In this document: in pieces, positions 32,928-44,297 of the stretch
Numbering within the stretch: the stretch's first letter is position 1
Layout of the letters: the number at the start of each line of letters is the position of its first letter
Source: Heterohyrax brucei
Taxonomy: Eukaryota > Chordata > Mammalia > Hyracoidea > Procaviidae
Direction of reading: 5' to 3'
DNA length: 64,000 nt
Assembly: GCA_028571685.1 (NCBI GenBank)
Contig: CM053148.1
Location: forward strand, 86,884,001 to 86,948,000
Notes under the pieces: model-generated
What the model was told of the DNA's origin: nothing
The model's database searches: none
What the model saw: only the letters and a program-made list of their open reading frames with translations
Program-made: the position numbers and the translations under genes

Positions 32928-32951
32928 TCTGCCATCTTGACTCTGCCTCCC
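32928..32951 (-). promoter_or_regulatory. L1 5' terminus with YY1-like site
   Basis: On the minus strand the element begins 'gggaggcagagtcaagatgg'. The 'caagatggc' core at 32931-32939 matches the YY1 site found at the 5' end of primate L1, where it places transcription start. Confidence 0.6.
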
Positions 32952-32974
32952 ATTTTTGCTTTTTAACATTTAAA

Positions 32975-33190
32975 ATAAGTGTTTTCTTGAAGATTTGCCC
33001 TGTGCAATAATACATCATTTGTATTTCTTGACTGCTGCTTCTGTGGGCATTGAGTTTAGATTCAAGTAAAATGAAATGCTTGACAAGTTCAGTATTTTCT
33101 CTGTTTATCATGATGTTGCTCACTGGTCCAGTTGTGGGGACCAAATGGATTGCAATTGTTTTCTTTATGTTGAAGTGTAACCTTGCAATA
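32975..33190 (-). repeat. RTE/BovB-like LINE reverse-transcriptase fragment, antisense
   Basis: Minus frame 32908-33210 contains FNIKKTIAIH, then VSNIMINRENTELVKHFILL and SSQEIQMM. This is the RTE/BovB region after the RT palm ('KTKIM...GPI', 'DFIFLGSKI', 'SHEIKRR' type). It is more internal in the LINE than the 3' fragments elsewhere in the window. It directly abuts the 5' end of the L1. Confidence 0.8.
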
Positions 33191-33410
33191 TACCTGGCAA
33201 ATAAATACAAGTTTGTGCAGAAATATACGTTCAGAAAATAAGCTTAGATTTATCTATTTTCAAAATATGCATCTGAGGGGTAAACGAACTTGTTTTAGCC
33301 TAAGTAAGGTGACTTTTGTCCTTGGCTCTAGAGAAATTACCATTGGACTAGTTAGGCTGCCCTGGTGTAAGTCATCTAGACTACAGGTGAGAATCTGCAC
33401 TGGTGAGTGA
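33191..33410. other. Unique sequence, nothing recognised
   Basis: No repeat or coding pattern seen. Confidence 0.35.
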
Positions 33411-34057
33411 GGGACAATCAGGCCAGATGATACTTACTTGGGAGGCTGATGTAGGCTGGTCTCAGGAAACATGATTAGCTTCTCATGCAGCAGTGACTGA
33501 TAAACACTCTGAAGACTCAGAGCTTCCTGGTTGATGAGAATGTCTGTTGTTGGGAAGGTAGCATGTCCCTTGGAACATGGAATTTTCATGGTGGGAACCC
33601 ATCCAGACTTCAGCCTGGGCTCCTGTTTGTTTGTAATCCTTTGGACTATAATAAATCAGTAGTCGTGACAACAATATACTCTCAGGGGTTGCTGTGAGTC
33701 ATTCCAAAAAATCACCAAGCCCAAAGGGGTGATAAGAACCAGAAGATCAGAAAGTAACAGTGTGATATGCACCCCTAAACTTGCACCTAGCATCCTGAAG
33801 GGGTTGTTGGAAACCAGGCTGAGATTTATGCCCAGCAGGTCAGAAAATTGGGGTGTTGTGTGAACTTTTTGAATTTGAGCCTGGTTTCAGCCTATTTGGC
33901 AGTCCGAAGGTGAGTCCCCTTTTAACTGGTGAGCTTTTACCTGGCTCCAAGTAGCTACAGTCAGAGAGAGTGCCATGGGCATAGCAAGTGACAAAGGTGG
34001 GGAAGTGGGAATGTAAGGACTGGAGCAAGCTCCGAATTTTGCGTTTGCGTTTATTTC
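33411..34057 (+). repeat. Possible LTR, family uncertain
   Basis: 'gggctcctgtttgtttgtaa' and 'ctttggactataataaatca', then 'gttgctgtgagtcattcc', resemble the R/U5 part of an ERV LTR with an AATAAA signal at about 33651-33656. No TSD or paired LTR was found. Confidence 0.35.
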
Positions 34058-34576
34058 TGTCATCTGGTACTGCTCTAACAGAAATACCACAAGTGGATGG
34101 TTTTAATTAAGAAAAGTCTATTTTTACACAGTCCAGTAGGCTACAAGTTTGAATTCAGAGTGTCTGCTCCAGGGGAAGGCTTGACCCCTTGTTGGCTCTG
34201 GAGGAAAATCCTTGTGTTGCATCAGCCTTTGGTCAGGGAGCATCTTGGCACGGGAACCTCAAGTCTGAAGTACAGGCTGTACTCCCAGTGTCACTTTCTT
34301 GGTGGTATGAGGTTCCCGACTCTGCTTGCTTCATTTCCTTTTATCTCTTGTAGGATAAAAGGATAAAAGGTATTGCAAACCACACTCAGGGAAAACTCTT
34401 TTTACAATGGAGCAGGAAGGTGATCTTAGCAAGGGAGTTACTGTCCCACCCTAATCCTATTAAGCATACAGCATAGGAAAATCACAAAATCAGAGGCAAT
34501 CACAGAATACCGGTAATCATAGCACAGTCAAATTTCTACAGGTATTTTTGTGGGGGACACAATTCAGTCCACGACA
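34058..34576 (-). repeat. MLT1-like LTR, antisense
   Basis: It begins (antisense) 'tgtcatctggtactgctcta' with 'acagaaataccacaagtgga' and ends 'aattcagtccacgaca'. It shares this frame with 37599 and 59876: 'cttggtggtatgaggttccc' is common to all three. A 5-bp TSD could not be verified. Confidence 0.75.
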
Positions 34577-35045
34577 TGGTTCATGCTGGTCTTTACCTAA
34601 CCAGCACGTACATGGCAGATAGTTCATTTCTGTTGCCATATTTTACATCAGCCTCAGATTCCTGTTAGCTAGGCTTTGTTTTGAAAGATTTTTAGCTTAA
34701 GTTGTCACTTACATACCATGTCAGCCCAATAAGTTACAAAAGGAGGTAGGGAAACATGATAACTTTTAACAGCAGGGAACATCCCACTGGCAGGGCATCT
34801 CACGACAGAGACAGTTTGAAATGTTACATTACCTCATGTGCAAGCCTAAGAAACGCATTTAGTTATAGATTCCATTAGAAGGTGCTGTCCTCCCTCAAAA
34901 TAATGAATGAATGTGTTTGGAGAGATGAGATTGTTTTAATAGCACCGTATAAATTGCTATGGCCAGAGGCTATGAAAAAAAATTCATTTTAAAAGTGTTT
35001 CTTTTCAAATTGGATGTTGTCTTTTGTTGCATATAATTTCTCCTA
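34577..35045. other. Unique sequence, nothing recognised
   Basis: No repeat was seen other than the SINE target at its right end. Confidence 0.4.
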
Positions 35046-35178
35046 GGAAACACCAGCAGTGCGTTGGCAAAGAGTTCTGACTGCTCACCAGAAAGGTTGG
35101 GAGTTTGAGTCCATCAGGCATTCTTTGGAAACTGTGTGGGGCTGTTCTGCTTTGTCCTATAGAGTGGCTTTGAGTTGG
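35046..35178 (+). repeat. AfroSINE, shortened, exact 11-bp TSD
   Basis: The flanks 'aatttctccta' at 35035-35045 and 35179-35189 match exactly. The head is 'gaaacaccagcagtgcgttg' and the B box region 'gagtttgagtccatcagg'. The extreme 3' tail is short. Confidence 0.88.
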
Positions 35179-35189
35179 AATTTCTCCTA

Positions 35190-35955
35190 AGATATAATAC
35201 CAAATGAAGCAGTTTTGTGTACATAAATGTGTATTTTGAAAACCGTTACCTCTGTCTGTCTCCTAATTAGAAGAACATGTTTTAAATATTAAGCTGTCAA
35301 TAAACTGAATGACTAAGGTTCTCAGAACTGTATTCCTCTTTAAAAATTTCTAGCTGTTTCCTCAAGCATTTATTTTTTAGTTAAAGTGGCAGTTCCTGTG
35401 GATACACATAATAAGTTATCTTCAACTTTTCAGCCGAGGTTTTAGCAAGGTGCAGATGGGTCATGTCTTTGTTGAAGATAGCAGTCTATAGCTTGCAGGA
35501 ATTCCATGAAGGCCATCTGTTATAACTTTGATAGCTTTTAATTTAAAACCAAATTTGCCAGTGGAATTTATACTATGCACCAATTTCAGGTCCCTGAACT
35601 TAACAGAAAATATGCTAACTGGAAAGGAAAAAGAGAGAGAAAAAGCTTGCAAAAATGTAGCATGTGAGAGGTGGAAATGAGACCACTGAACACCAGATGA
35701 GGGGTATTTAGAATGCTGTATATTTAAATAGTCTAATATGATTTGTGTTCACTTGAAGGTCTTGTTCTAAGTTTCTTAGAGATGATCACTTCAGTATGTG
35801 GTACATTTAACCATTATCATAGTTCTTGTCTTCTAATAACTACTTGCCATTAAAAAGATGTTCTTGTAACTTTCACTTGGTTCACCTAATCAAAAGCTTT
35901 GGGCAGAAAATGTTCTTGGATGATGGAGGCTGGGAGCTGGAACTTCTCTCTATAC
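35190..35955. other. Unique AT-rich sequence, nothing recognised
   Basis: No repeat or coding pattern seen. Confidence 0.4.
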
Positions 35956-35959
35956 CAAC

Positions 35960-36100
35960 CCATTAAAAACGCAATGCCATAAAGGTGATTTCAACTCACG
36001 CTGTCCCTCTTACCCTACAGGACAGAGTAGAACATACAGTTTCCAAGGAGTGGATAGCAGATTTGAACTGCCAACCTTTGGATTAGTAGCAGAGCTCTCT
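35960..36100 (-). repeat. AfroSINE, antisense
   Basis: 'gcaatgccataaaggtgatt', 'aggacagagtagaacataca' and 'gatttgaactgccaaccttt' identify it. Short flanking repeats 'tataccaa' near 35951 and 36103 may be the TSD. Confidence 0.85.
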
Positions 36101-37598
36101 TTATACCAATTTCTTTTTTTTCTGTTATCAGAAAATTCTTTCCTTGTTTCAGACTTCAGACTGCTTCTTTATTCTGCGTGTGTGTGTGGCATCAAAGAGT
36201 ACCTGGCCACCTCAACTACTGTATCTGTTCACAGATGGGAGGCAATGGGGTCTTCAAATTGTAACATGGGAAGAGTGTGGGCACAACAGCAGCATTATAT
36301 CAGGGGGTGGCCATGGGGGACTGTTACCCACTATTGAACGTGACTTTGCTGTGTCTCTTCTCTCTGTAAATGAAGGATTGTTTCACCAAAAGACTGTATG
36401 TAAGTCGTATCTTTCTTGGCAAACTTGGATCATGGCTCAACACAAACCCAGAACACCACTATCACAAGATATGAAATGAAACCCATGGATTGAAAAGACA
36501 GCTAGATATTTACACTGCAAGTTTCTGGATTTGTAGGAGAGAATGTCCTTTCACTCTGACTGTTATCTCTTGGTAGAGAATATTTTGGAACACTTTTTAA
36601 AGAGAATATTTTAAGTTGTCAAAAATAACCTCTGGTGTCAATCAACACTATAATGTTATGACTTTTAAATTTGTGTAACTGCAGAAAGCCTCACTGAACA
36701 TTCAGTTTACAACATATATTGACATGGCCTGGAGAAGTCTTTTCAAATTTAATTTCATTGTATCTGAAAATGTATTAGTCTTTTAATGATTTGGCTATTA
36801 CCTAAAAAAGAATGTATTTTAAAAGATTCAGAGTTCTGTATATTAAACATACCCTATACTTGAAATATGAATGAAATATTTTTCTCTTCAGTTCTATTAT
36901 CATTAAAAAAAGTTTTGATTATAACAAAAGAAGTAAAGTAAATGTACATATAAAAGTGACTATTATTTGGTCATTTTAATTTCAAATAAAAGTAAATTAA
37001 CCTTTTAAATAAATATATCACATTAAGCAAGCTAAATGATACCCCATAATCATACATATTATGGAAGGAGTTCTATTATAATTTTATTAAACACATCCTT
37101 GAAGATTCTTTACTACAAGCCAATTTATTAAAGGTTTGTAATTTTAATTTTCAAATACTTCTGTTACAGACTCACATCGAAAGACAATTGGATCCCGTTG
37201 AGTGTTAGAAACTTAGACTTTGATTGAGAAAATACTTTTAAACATAATGTAGAAAGTTATGAACATTAACTATATTAGAATCAGAAGATTTTAGGAGAAG
37301 TTAGCCAGTGGATATAGATGGAGACATCCATTTTTATTTTTTAATGTGGGAATTAGCTTCTCCCATGAGCTCCTGAGTGAAAAACATTCTTTATTTGCAG
37401 TTTTGAGGAAGATTTGAAGGGACAGATCAATGACTGACAACAAATATGTCTCTGGGATGTACAAACATTTCAGTAAAAGAGTAAAAAAGTTGGTACGACT
37501 TTCTAAAGATTTGATCTGCTGTGGCAGCCCTGGCACCCTCGGGTGTGGCTTATTAAGCGAACAGATCTTGGTCCTGGTGGAGATTTTTTTAAGTTCCC
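36101..37598. other. Long unique AT-rich stretch, nothing recognised
   Basis: Two overlapping plus frames at 36050-36479 start in or beside the SINE and have no domain. 36600-37290 is very AT-rich. Confidence 0.45.
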
Positions 37599-37985
37599 TG
37601 TCTTAGCCGTCTAGTGCTATCATAACAGAAATATCACAAGTAGATGGCTTTAACAAAGAGGAATTTATTTCTTCATAGGGACATAGGTAAAAGTCCAAAA
37701 TCAGATTAATGTTCCCCCAGACTAGGAACTTTCCCGTACAAGGACCCGGGGTGAAAAGGACTGCTCTCCTCCTGGTACTTACTTTCAAGGTGGTATGAGG
37801 TCCCCATGTCTCTCTCCTGGCTTCTTTTAAGAGATTGCCTCAAGACAAAATACAGTCTTGTAGCATGAATTCTGCCTCACTAACACCACTGCTGCTCGTC
37901 CCCCTCATTAACAGCAGAGAGGCAGAATTTTCAACAGAAAGGAAGACCACCTAGGGCTAGGAATCATGGTCCACCCAGTGGTGGA
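37599..37985 (-). repeat. MLT1-like LTR, antisense, shortened
   Basis: It starts 'tgtcttagccgtctagtgct' and 'cagaaatatcacaagtagat', with antisense poly(A) signal 'tttatt'. The far end ('tagggctaggaatcatggtc') diverges, so the right edge is approximate. Confidence 0.75.
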
Positions 37986-38452
37986 CCTAAAAAGCTCTGA
38001 GAAACACATGGTGGTTCTACCATAATCTGGTTAGAAGACTTGACAAGGCCAAGCAGTGTCTTCCAGTTGAACAACACAGCCCCAAACCAGCCCTGCAGAC
38101 GTTACTCCTGGATGTGGGTGGTTTCTGGGTTGCTGAGTCACCACTTGTTTCTTTAGTGGCCAAACACCTACAGTGAGTAATTACACGTAGGCTTCAGCAT
38201 GAGGAGGGCCAGGTGTAGATTAAGGCAAACTCTGATCTGTAAATCCTTGCTTTCAAGGGTCCATCATTTTCCACTTGTGCCTTCTGGAGGTGCTCTGTGC
38301 TTCCTTCAGCTCTACCCCTGAGGGTCTTCCTTCTCTGCTGAGTCGTGCCGGGGGCTGCTGCAGGGAGAAACATCAAGAAGGGATCTCCTCTCTAGCACCC
38401 TCTCTAGAAATTGTGTTCCAGTGGTCAGCGCATTTTCCATCATCTGAGGAAG
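37986..38452. other. Unique, moderately GC-rich sequence
   Basis: No repeat, exon or promoter recognised. Confidence 0.4.
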
Positions 38453-38626
38453 GAGCCTGGTGGCACAGAGGGTAGGTGCTACGTCTGCTAACCAACGGGT
38501 TGGCAGTTCAAATTGTCAGGTATTCTTCGGGTTGGCAGTTCAAATTGTCAGGTATTCTTGGAGACTCTACGAAGCAGTTCTACTCTGTCCTATAGCATTT
38601 TTATGAGTCCGAATCACCTGGCTGGT
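38453..38626 (+). repeat. AfroSINE with 32-bp internal tandem duplication
   Basis: Head 'gagcctggtggcacagaggg'. The segment 38496-38527 is repeated exactly at 38528-38559 and includes the B-box-like 'agttcaaattg', so this copy has two B boxes. Confidence 0.88.
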
Positions 38627-39422
38627 TTTAAGGAAGGTGCCAGATGGTTTCAGTTTTAAGGAAGGAGCTAGATGGATTAGCCTCATCTGTGTTACAGAGC
38701 CCCTGCAGGCAAGGGAATCTAGCGGCAGTGGGTTCCAGCTCTAACCAGAGAGTTGGCCAGGCTGGCTGTACTTGAGTTCACATCTAGGCCACCACCGTCA
38801 CGTCAGACACCCTTGATGCTGGCTACCAGGTAGTTCTGCCACCTACAAAGCTGTTTACTCTCCTTGCGAGCCCCAACAAATGCGCTAGTGGCCTTGTCAC
38901 TGCTTAAAGAAGGAAGTCACTGTGATTCACAGAACTCCTTTCTAGGTTTCTGTTTTTAAGTTTGTATAGAAATATAGGGAGGTAATTTTTTTTTAAAAGG
39001 ACTTTATGTTCTAATCAGATGACATGGGAAAAGCAAAGATGATTAGTTATTGGGGTGATAAGCCATTGGTTGCTTAGCCAAGGTGCATTTTATCCTCCAC
39101 GTTTCCTACTTGGCCTCCTCCCAAGGGCTAAAATTTCAGTGTGGGGAGCAGAGGAACCAGAAGTGCCATAAAATCAAAAAATTTCCTTTTTTAGCATCGT
39201 GAGATAGATTTAAGAGAGACGTGTTTACTTCTCTGCAATTCAGAGGAACGTGTTCAAGAAATAAAAAATACCAAATCCTTCCAGTGATACTTTGCCGTCT
39301 TCCATGGCACGTTTGCTCCCCTCGAGAGCAGCTTCTTTAACTCAGAAAACCTCAAGAGATCAGTCTTCTAATATCTACTTATGAAAATCTGCCACAACAA
39401 ATGGTATTAATAAATAAGCAAA
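38627..39422. other. Unique sequence, nothing recognised
   Basis: No repeat or coding pattern seen. Confidence 0.4.
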
Positions 39423-39589
39423 TCAAAAAGCCAAATCCATAGCCATCAAGCTAATTGGTGACTCATAGTGATCTTATAGGATAAAGTAGAACTGCCTTAC
39501 AGAGTTTCCAAGGAGTGCCTGGTGGATTGAGACTGCTGACCTTTCGGTTAGCAGCCGTAGCACTTAACCACTATGCCACCAGACTTTCC
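39423..39589 (-). repeat. AfroSINE, antisense, exact 12-bp TSD
   Basis: 'taaataagcaaa' at 39411-39422 and 39590-39601 are identical. The copy is complete from tail ('aaatccatagccatcaagct') to 5' end ('ctatgccaccagactttcc'). Confidence 0.93.
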
Positions 39590-39601
39590 TAAATAAGCAA
39601 A

Positions 39602-40211
39602 GCCATGTAATAATAACAGATATTTCAAAATAAAAATGGAAAGAAAGGCCATGAAGAATATTGGTTAATCAAGACTCCTGCAGCAAACTCTTTTACTCTT
39701 CACATTTGAAGTGATTCATAATTGATTATTCGTATATAGTCGTATGTTTTTCTAAGTTCTGTTGGTCTTGACTGGTTTACTAGGCTTTTACAAGGAAAAA
39801 GAGCACAACCACCACAGTCAATTAGACGTAGTTACTATTTTCAGTTTATTTACTTTTAGATTTTATATCTTACTAGACTTCATTATCAGAAGATGACAAG
39901 CCCACTGTTCACAGCAGCTGCAACCCATTACTCTAATAGTCTGGAATTATAGGTTGCCCTAGGAATTGTCTACTGTGTACCCCAATCAAATATAAACCTT
40001 ACCGTGAAAAAAGTCTTGATACTAGTAAATGTGAAAAATATAATATGTTCAGAAAGATTTTAAGAAAAAAGCTATAAGGCATTTGTCTATCCAACCAGAA
40101 AGTAGAATACAGTTTGCGGCACAGTAGAAAGTCATTTCCTTTTCTTGCTGGTATTGTTGTTTAATAGAGCAAGTGCATGCTGTCAGTTATGGCCCAACAG
40201 TGCCGGGTGGA
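39602..40211. other. Unique AT-rich sequence, nothing recognised
   Basis: No repeat or coding pattern seen. Confidence 0.4.
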
Positions 40212-40376
40212 GAAAACCAAACCCACTGCCACTGAGTCATGCCTGACTCATAGCGACCCTAGAGGTCAGGGGAGAACTGCTCTATAGAATTTCCAAAGAG
40301 TGCCTGGTGGATTTGAATGGCTGATCTTTTGGTTAGCAGGCATTGTCCTTAAGCCACTATGCCACCGGGGTTTCCA
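40212..40376 (-). repeat. AfroSINE, antisense, well preserved
   Basis: 'aaccaaacccactgccactg', 'gactcatagcgaccctagag' and 'ccactatgccaccggggttt' are close to consensus, suggesting a young copy. Confidence 0.93.
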
Positions 40377-40479
40377 TACTGTCATCACACCTTGTGTAAT
40401 ACTTATATTCATTTGTTGACAATATTTCAGTGTTCCTACAGTACCAAAGACTGTGAAGCTAAAACAAGTAACTAAACAA

Positions 40480-40670
40480 ACAAACAGAAGCAGATACAGT
40501 TGTCTTCAAGTTCATTTTGTCTAACAGAGACCTCACATGTCCAGAACAGAGCCACTCTACAGAGTTTTTACGGCAGTGACTTTTTGGAAGCCAGTCTCTA
40601 GGGCTTTTTTCTGAGGCTTTTCTGGGTCAGTTGAAACCACCAGCCTTTCGGCCATCAGCCGGTCATGGAC
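40480..40670 (-). repeat. AfroSINE, long subfamily, antisense
   Basis: 'ctgaggcttttctgggtcag', 'gaaaccaccagcctttcggc' and 'catcagcc' are the antisense head of the long subfamily. The tail side is diverged. Confidence 0.65.
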
Positions 40671-41076
40671 TGACGTGCAAATGACTGACAGTGAGCAGTC
40701 CCATCCCCTGTTCATGGTCTCAGTTGCTCCTTACTGTTTTCCTCTCTGCTCCATCACAAGGCACCAGTGTCACGTGAGCAACACACATGCTGCGGGGAGT
40801 TTCCTGTTCAGGGTCATGCCTATGAGGAACAGCTGCCATTAGCTACTCCTTCTCATTCTGGAGTTTAGTTTTGGCCTAGAGAGGAAAGTGAGAAAGTGAA
40901 GTCCAGAATTCCTTCTAGGGTCCACCGAAGTTGACACGTGACCAGTGACATTAGCACAGCAGAGGCAGTTACCAGATGGGCGGTGTGCTGTGCTGCTTTA
41001 AGAAGAGAGAAATAGTCACTATTGCCACTGCTGCAGAGGGCAACGTCGAGGTGCTTTTATTCTTCTCTTTGACTTC
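40671..41076. other. Unique sequence, nothing recognised
   Basis: No repeat or coding pattern seen. Confidence 0.4.
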
Positions 41077-41258
41077 TTGATGTGTACCAGTGAGTCAATT
41101 TCAACTCATCGTGACCTTATAGGACAGTGTAGATCTGCCCCAGAGTGTTTCCTGGATGCTTGCCAGATCTTTTCTCTCATGGAGTGATAGATGAGTTTGA
41201 ACCACCAACCTTTTGGTTAACAGCTGAGTGTTTAACCATTGCACCACTAGGGTTCCCT
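41077..41258 (-). repeat. AfroSINE, antisense, with extra central sequence
   Basis: 'gtgagtcaatttcaactcat', 'gtttgaaccaccaacctttt' and 'ttgcaccactagggttccc' define it. About 20 bp near 41165 are not in most copies. Confidence 0.87.
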
Positions 41259-42084
41259 TCCTTCTACTTACGGGGGTGATATAGCTTGGGAAGTTCATCT
41301 GTGGTGGAACTAACGGTGTCATTAACACTTTGCCCTGCCTTGCCATCTTACCTTTCCTCTGTGCACTTCCGTAACTTGTCTGAGAATACTTTTCCCTTCT
41401 ACAGAATGAGCAAGTCATTTATACTAAAAATAAAGCAAACATTTGAATGTGAGGCTCAATTACATAGAAGTTTCAATTTCAAACTTGCAAAAAACAAGAT
41501 CGAAATTCAAAGTTAACTGGATGTGTTACTCTGAAATACACATCTTGAAAAGAAGAGGAAACACTTTGAAATACATTAGATATGAAGGTTATCAATGCTC
41601 AAAATTTAAAAATAAAACTTGACTTTTTTAAGGGAGAACTTGTTCACCTATGTATCTTAGAAAAGAAGTCAAAGAGTATTTAGTTTTCTTTCTGGGATAA
41701 ATCACTTTGAAAACTGTATTAACTTCTCCAAGGGTAAAGAAGCGACTCCTCCTATCTCTATCTGTCTTTGCCTCTCTCCATCCCACACCCTTCTTCTCCT
41801 TCACAAACTCACAACACTCAGTCATCCACACACAGAGAAGCCATACAACTCTACTTTTAGTGAATATTTCTTACATACTTAGCACTATGCTAGATGCAGA
41901 GAAAAATACACAGAAATACAATTGTTTACTTTAATCCAGCCTGTAAATTTGGAAGAGCGTGCAGTCACTACTTCGTTCATTGCACAGGCACTCATTCAGT
42001 GCTGACTCTGCTCACTGAGAGCTCATTTAGCACCAACACGTTTGATGAAGTGGTGGATCAGTGAAAAAAAGGAAACCCTTAATG
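41259..42084. other. Unique sequence, nothing recognised
   Basis: No repeat or coding pattern seen. Confidence 0.4.
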
Positions 42085-42228
42085 ACTTAAAATGACAAAA
42101 GCCACAAAAATGGACTCAAACATACCGACCATGATGACGAAAATGGCACAAGATTGGGGAACATTTCATTTTGTTACAGGTACTATCAGCATGGGTCCCA
42201 GCTGACTTGGAGGTGACTAGCAACAGGT
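42085..42228 (+). repeat. RTE/BovB-like LINE 3' terminus, sense
   Basis: 'aaatggactcaaacatacc', 'gacgaaaatggcacaagatt' and 'catttcattttgttacagg' correspond to the last codons and 3' end of the RTE ORF as read in reverse at 15.6 kb. The tail 'gacttggaggtgactagcaa' is diverged. Confidence 0.65.
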
Positions 42229-43429
42229 GCATGCGTGTATTAGTTAAACAGCAATAATTAAGAAATGTGAGATGCTGGATTGGGGTCCTGGATAAAAAGT
42301 GATTAGAGGAAAAGCTAAGTGCAATAGTAAGACCTGAAAGAATGAGAAACTGAGTAAGGTAGAGTCTAAGTGCATAGTAGGAAGACAACAGAAGAAAATC
42401 AATCAACGATATCAAACGAAGACAGCATAAAGTGACATGAGGTCTTGGAATGTGTCCAGGGAAAAGGACATTTCAGTGCCAGACTTGGTGCAGACATGAG
42501 ATACCAGCCACGGTTGGAGAAGCCAGTGCTTAGTTTGAAGGATGGCACTTGGGTAGGTTCAGGGGAAGTAGAAGGCAATTCCACTAGTGCAGTAGGATTC
42601 CTATTTGTGTCCAGACTTGGAATTGAGAAGGAGAATTGCAACTAGCGGAGGGAAGGCAGTAATCAGGCAAATGGAGTACTTGAAATAGAACCTGAAGGTA
42701 ATGAAGGCACTGAGGTACATTAACCAGCACTCTAAAAGGCAGGTGTCCAAACCATGGCCTCAGAGGCGTAGTTCTTCAAGACCACAACAACACAAATGTC
42801 ATGTTGTTCAAACATTCTGTTTGATTACTGTTGTCTTGATTACTATTATCTGTATCAGAAAGATTCTTAGCATTTTACATTTCCTACAAGCCTCACTTAC
42901 AGATACTTGGGGACTGAAATTTTGAGAGTGCTGACTGGGCAGTGACTCTCAAGACCTGGAGGACGTAAGAGAGAGAAACATTTTAAACAGTAAGAATAGC
43001 ACGTGAAGAATGTCAAAGCTGTTTATTTTTTATGTCTTTCTGGACTGAGATTTGTTCCATTGCTTTACTTATGTAAATATGTATCATATGTATATGATAC
43101 TGCATTAAATAACAAATACTTTATAGTTCAATTAACTCATAAAATATTTGCTTATGCAGTTCCTCCTTAGAAATGCCTTTGCTATTCTTAAACTTTTCTG
43201 TTTCATATTAGTTTTATATTCAGGGTGTTGATTTTCTTAAAAAATCATCATTTGGAGTTTTATTAGAATGACATAAAATACAACTTTGGGGCTGTTCATT
43301 ATTGTTAAGAAAATGAGATTTTTTTCCTCTATGTACAGAGCATATTTCTCTATCAATTTTATTGTTCTTTAACATAACATAAATGCTTTTCCTCTAACAA
43401 TTTAAATGTGATCTGTTATTTTACATTCA
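42229..43429. other. Unique sequence, nothing recognised
   Basis: Opposing frames of 66-99 codons at 42116-42645 have no domain. 43000-43420 is very AT-rich. Confidence 0.4.
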
Positions 43430-43892
43430 TCTTAGGCTAAGTTCTCTAGAAAGGCCAAACCAATGAGAGAGAGAGACAGAGAGAGAAAGCTAGTTCTATC
43501 AAGGAAATGGTTAGAGGGTTCCAAGTCCACAGGTCAGGCATCAAGCTGAAGGCTTCTTTTGACTTATGTAGCTGCAGGAGCTGACAAACCCAAGATCAGG
43601 AGGTCAGATGGCAGGCTGCTTGCTCAAGTCCCAAGAACCAGACGTCAGATGATGACAAGCCAGATACAGGAATCCAGAGTGAGCAAAAAAGAACAAGCTT
43701 TGCCAGAAAGTCCTTATATATTGATTGCAGCCCACATTCCCAAAAAATTTCCTTTCAGTTTGATTGGTTGCTCATAGCTGATCTCATTACAGAGGTGATT
43801 AGTTCATTATATAAATGACAAACTACATCATAACTGCCAAACCACTGAGAATCATAGTCTGGCCAAATTGATACATAACCTTAACCATCCCA
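43430..43892 (-). repeat. MLT2-like (ERVL) LTR, antisense
   Basis: It begins 'tcttaggctaagttctctag' and 'aggccaaaccaatgagagag' and ends 'attgatacataaccttaacc', then 'atccca'. This is the reverse complement of the order at 18109-18562. A (ga)n run lies at 43466-43492. No internal ERV sequence is adjacent. Confidence 0.82.
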
Positions 43893-44297
43893 CCTGTTTA
43901 AATAATAGAATTTTTAAATAATATTTTATAGAATTCTATTTCTCGTATAACAAAGTGAAACTGATTTTGTATGAATTGCTGTTTTGTTCAGTTATCCTAT
44001 TAAACTTCCAAATAAATTTAAATTCTAACAATTTTTCTGTAAATTTGTAGTTTTCATTGTGATTTTTCTTGTAGGCCGTCATTATCTTCAACCATTTCCT
44101 CTTTTCAGTTCCATATATTTTTTTTCCTTTGTTTACAGAACTGGAGAATCTTCCATTTAATGTTAAACAGAAGCAGTGATACTTAGCATTCTTATCTATT
44201 TTCTCATCTTAGAAGGCCTCTCATCTTCTACTGTTAATTATGATGATTTCTGTGATTTAGGCATGTGATTTACATTAAATCAAAGAGTTCACTTCTA
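43893..44297. other. Unique AT-rich sequence, nothing recognised
   Basis: No repeat or coding pattern seen. Confidence 0.4.

Larger units (their letters stand above)
28312..32951 (-). mobile_element. L1 5' part: 5' UTR, ORF1, ORF2 endonuclease and part of RT, antisense
   Basis: From 5' (right) to 3' (left) there is a complete-looking 5' UTR (about 31880-32951), an ORF1 remnant (about 30754-31850), the ORF2 endonuclease (about 29597-30350) and the N-terminal part of the reverse transcriptase (about 28312-29560). It stops in the RT near the IYTKPT motif. The rest of RT and the C-terminal domain are absent. Many frameshifts and a 65-bp tandem duplication inactivate it. A 5'-complete, 3'-missing L1 is unusual, because normal L1 truncation removes the 5' end. 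Confidence 0.88.

Noticed and set aside
36050..36479. Two overlapping frames (95 and 111 codons) as an exon
   Set aside because: The first starts inside an AfroSINE, the frames differ, and there are no convincing splice signals or known domain.
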